In this document: piece after piece, positions 51,503-52,564 of the stretch
Numbering within the stretch: the stretch's first letter is position 1
Layout of the letters: every line of letters begins with the position of its first letter
Assembly (NCBI GenBank): GCA_943789425.1
Contig: CALSUB010000006.1
Location: 1 to 52,564, forward strand
Origin: an uncultured Luminiphilus sp.
Lineage (GTDB): Bacteria; Pseudomonadota; Gammaproteobacteria; Pseudomonadales; Halieaceae
Reading direction: 5' to 3'
Length of the DNA: 52,564 nucleotides
Translations under genes and position numbers: made by a program
The notes under the pieces: generated by a model
Databases searched by the model: none
The model's input: the letters and a program-made list of their open reading frames with translations, nothing else
Told to the model about the DNA's origin: nothing

Positions 51503-51765
51503 AACAAAGAGGGCGCTGTAGCGATTTCTAGCAAGGTTAGCAGGTTCAGTGCCTCTGCCCGACTGGCCCCACAAACCGATGCTTCCGGACGAAAATGCGC
51601 GCAAACCGACGGTCGCCTTGGGTCATCGAACAACGCGCACTTCGACTCAGTTGACAGGTGCACACACCTCATACCCGCTGGCTTACCCTCGGGCATTCGC
51701 CAAAACGGCTGGCTAATTGCCGGCGCAATGCAGCAAGCGCCGCATCGGGGTCGACACTCGTTCAT
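51499..51765 (-). CDS. YkgJ-family cysteine-cluster protein
   Basis: 88 residues. CRPRCGACCIAP near residue 4 and later Cys in MRCVHLS, KCALF, PSVCAHF and ASVCG form the YkgJ (UPF0153) pattern, proposed to bind zinc or an iron-sulfur cluster. The ATG overlaps the TGA of the RND exporter gene (TGATG) and the stop overlaps the LON-domain gene, giving a coupled trio. Function is unknown. Confidence 0.88.
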   Translation of the reverse strand: MNECRPRCGACCIAPAISQPFWRMPEGKPAGMRCVHLSTESKCALFDDPRRPSVCAHFRPEASVCGASRAEALNLLTLLEIATAPSLL

Positions 51766-52564
51766 CAGGATTGCACCCTTCCGAATGGCCTGAAGATGAG
51801 GATCAACTGAGGCAACAACAACAGCGCCCCCGCGACCGCGGCAATCATCGCCACCACGGTGAGGACACCGAAATAGAGAAGCGGCGTGAAGTTAGATAAC
51901 GTGAGCGTCGCAAAACCCACCACCACTGTCAGCGTCGTGTAATACATTGCCCGCCCAATGCTACCGTGGCTGCGCAGCATCGCCGCATGATAATCACCAT
52001 CAAGGGCAATTTCGTCGCGAAACCGATGCAAGTAATGAATACAGTCATCGACACCAATACCCACCACAATCGCGGCAATCGTAATGGTCATGATATCCAG
52101 CGGGATGCCGGCCAACCCCATCAGACCCAACACTAAGCCCGCGGCGAGGACGTTGGGCGCGAGAGCAAGTAATGCAATCGATAATGAACGAAATAAGACC
52201 CAAAACATCAACCCAATCGCCAAGAAAACCGCACCGAGTGTTTTGATTTGCGAGGTGAAAAGGCTCTGAAGCACGTTGTTATAAAGCACCAGCAATGACG
52301 TGAAGTGCAGCCGCTCAGGCTCAATGCCCGTCTCGCTCAAAATCTGTTCCTGCAATTCCCGCAAGTAAGCATCCCGCCTGAGTGATTCACTCGTTTCCAT
52401 CACGCGAACATTCAACCTCACTTCTTGCGCAGCGGCATTGTAAAAAGGCGTAATCAACGAGTCACTGACATCTTGAGGCAGGCTGTTTTCGATCAGCGCC
52501 AGTTCGACACCGCCTAGGCGACTGCCATACAACCGATCCATCACAGCAAAAGCGGTCGATAGCG
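51765..52564 (-). CDS. RND superfamily (MMPL-type) exporter, C-terminal part (runs off the right edge)
   Basis: About 266 codons are present and the frame stays open to the window edge. After an extracytoplasmic segment come several hydrophobic helices (AVFLAIGLMFWVLF, IALLALAPNVLAAGLVLGLMG, ITIAAIVVGIGVDDCIHYLHRF). GVDDCIHYLHRF holds the intramembrane Asp pair of MMPL/HAE3-type RND transporters. The gene carries the C-terminal domain; the first half lies outside. Substrates in this group include lipids and hopanoids, but none can be named here. It is translationally coupled to the YkgJ-like gene. Confidence 0.85.
   Translation of the reverse strand, partial: LSTAFAVMDRLYGSRLGGVELALIENSLPQDVSDSLITPFYNAAAQEVRLNVRVMETSESLRRDAYLRELQEQILSETGIEPERLHFTSLLVLYNNVLQSLFTSQIKTLGAVFLAIGLMFWVLFRSLSIALLALAPNVLAAGLVLGLMGLAGIPLDIMTITIAAIVVGIGVDDCIHYLHRFRDEIALDGDYHAAMLRSHGSIGRAMYYTTLTVVVGFATLTLSNFTPLLYFGVLTVVAMIAAVAGALLLLPQLILIFRPFGRVQS

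Overview
The window looks like part of a gammaproteobacterial chromosome with moderately high GC. It carries the gene order phoH-ybeY-corC-lnt-leuS-lptE-holA typical of gammaproteobacteria, the cmoA-cmoB pair, and a LexA regulon whose operators fit CTGT-N8-ACAG. The lipocalin, periplasmic catalase, sulfatases, DUF1330, carboxymuconolactone-decarboxylase-like and Baeyer-Villiger-type genes resemble the accessory content of marine gammaproteobacteria (Halieaceae-like groups); that placement is an inference. I see no tRNA, rRNA, CRISPR array, insertion sequence or prophage.

Layout. (1) 1-5.9 kb, minus strand: a tightly coupled operon of a membrane-anchored DJ-1/PfpI protein, a small membrane protein, a sulfatase with a C-terminal membrane anchor, a GST-like protein and an unknown membrane protein. 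It is followed by a DUF1330 gene coupled to a second sulfatase that runs off the left edge. A strong palindrome precedes the operon and a TetR regulator lies next to it. (2) 7.4-21.9 kb: malic enzyme, two small orphan enzymes, a LuxO-like response regulator without a GAFTGA loop, ctaA (haem A synthase), uup, an aromatic/aspartate aminotransferase, cmoAB (tRNA wobble-uridine modification), lon and a DUF1820 gene. (3) 22-31.4 kb, plus strand: miaB, phoH-ybeY-corC-lnt, then leuS-lptE-holA (tRNA modification, ribosome maturation, envelope lipoprotein and LPS assembly, replication). (4) 31.4-44 kb: a dispersed SOS mutagenesis system. imuA, imuB and dnaE2 are three separate units, each with its own LexA box, interleaved with OsmC, periplasmic KatG, a DUF885 lipoprotein and a lipocalin; a divergent MFS transporter shares the first box. 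(5) 44-52.6 kb: a zinc-ribbon protein, a Baeyer-Villiger-type flavin monooxygenase, argG, pyrC-rnt, an N-acyl-D-amino-acid deacylase-like amidohydrolase, and a coupled RND exporter / YkgJ / LON-domain trio.

Data quality. Six single-base frame breaks occur in five otherwise intact genes (GST-like, sulfatase, ctaA twice, leuS, holA). Correcting each restores a full-length family-typical protein. leuS and holA are essential, so most or all of these are probably assembly errors. I annotate these genes as full spans with the break noted.

The two observations I find most worth following are the three-part LexA-controlled mutasome spread among oxidative-stress genes, and the orphan LuxO-like regulator that lacks its sigma-54 contact loop.
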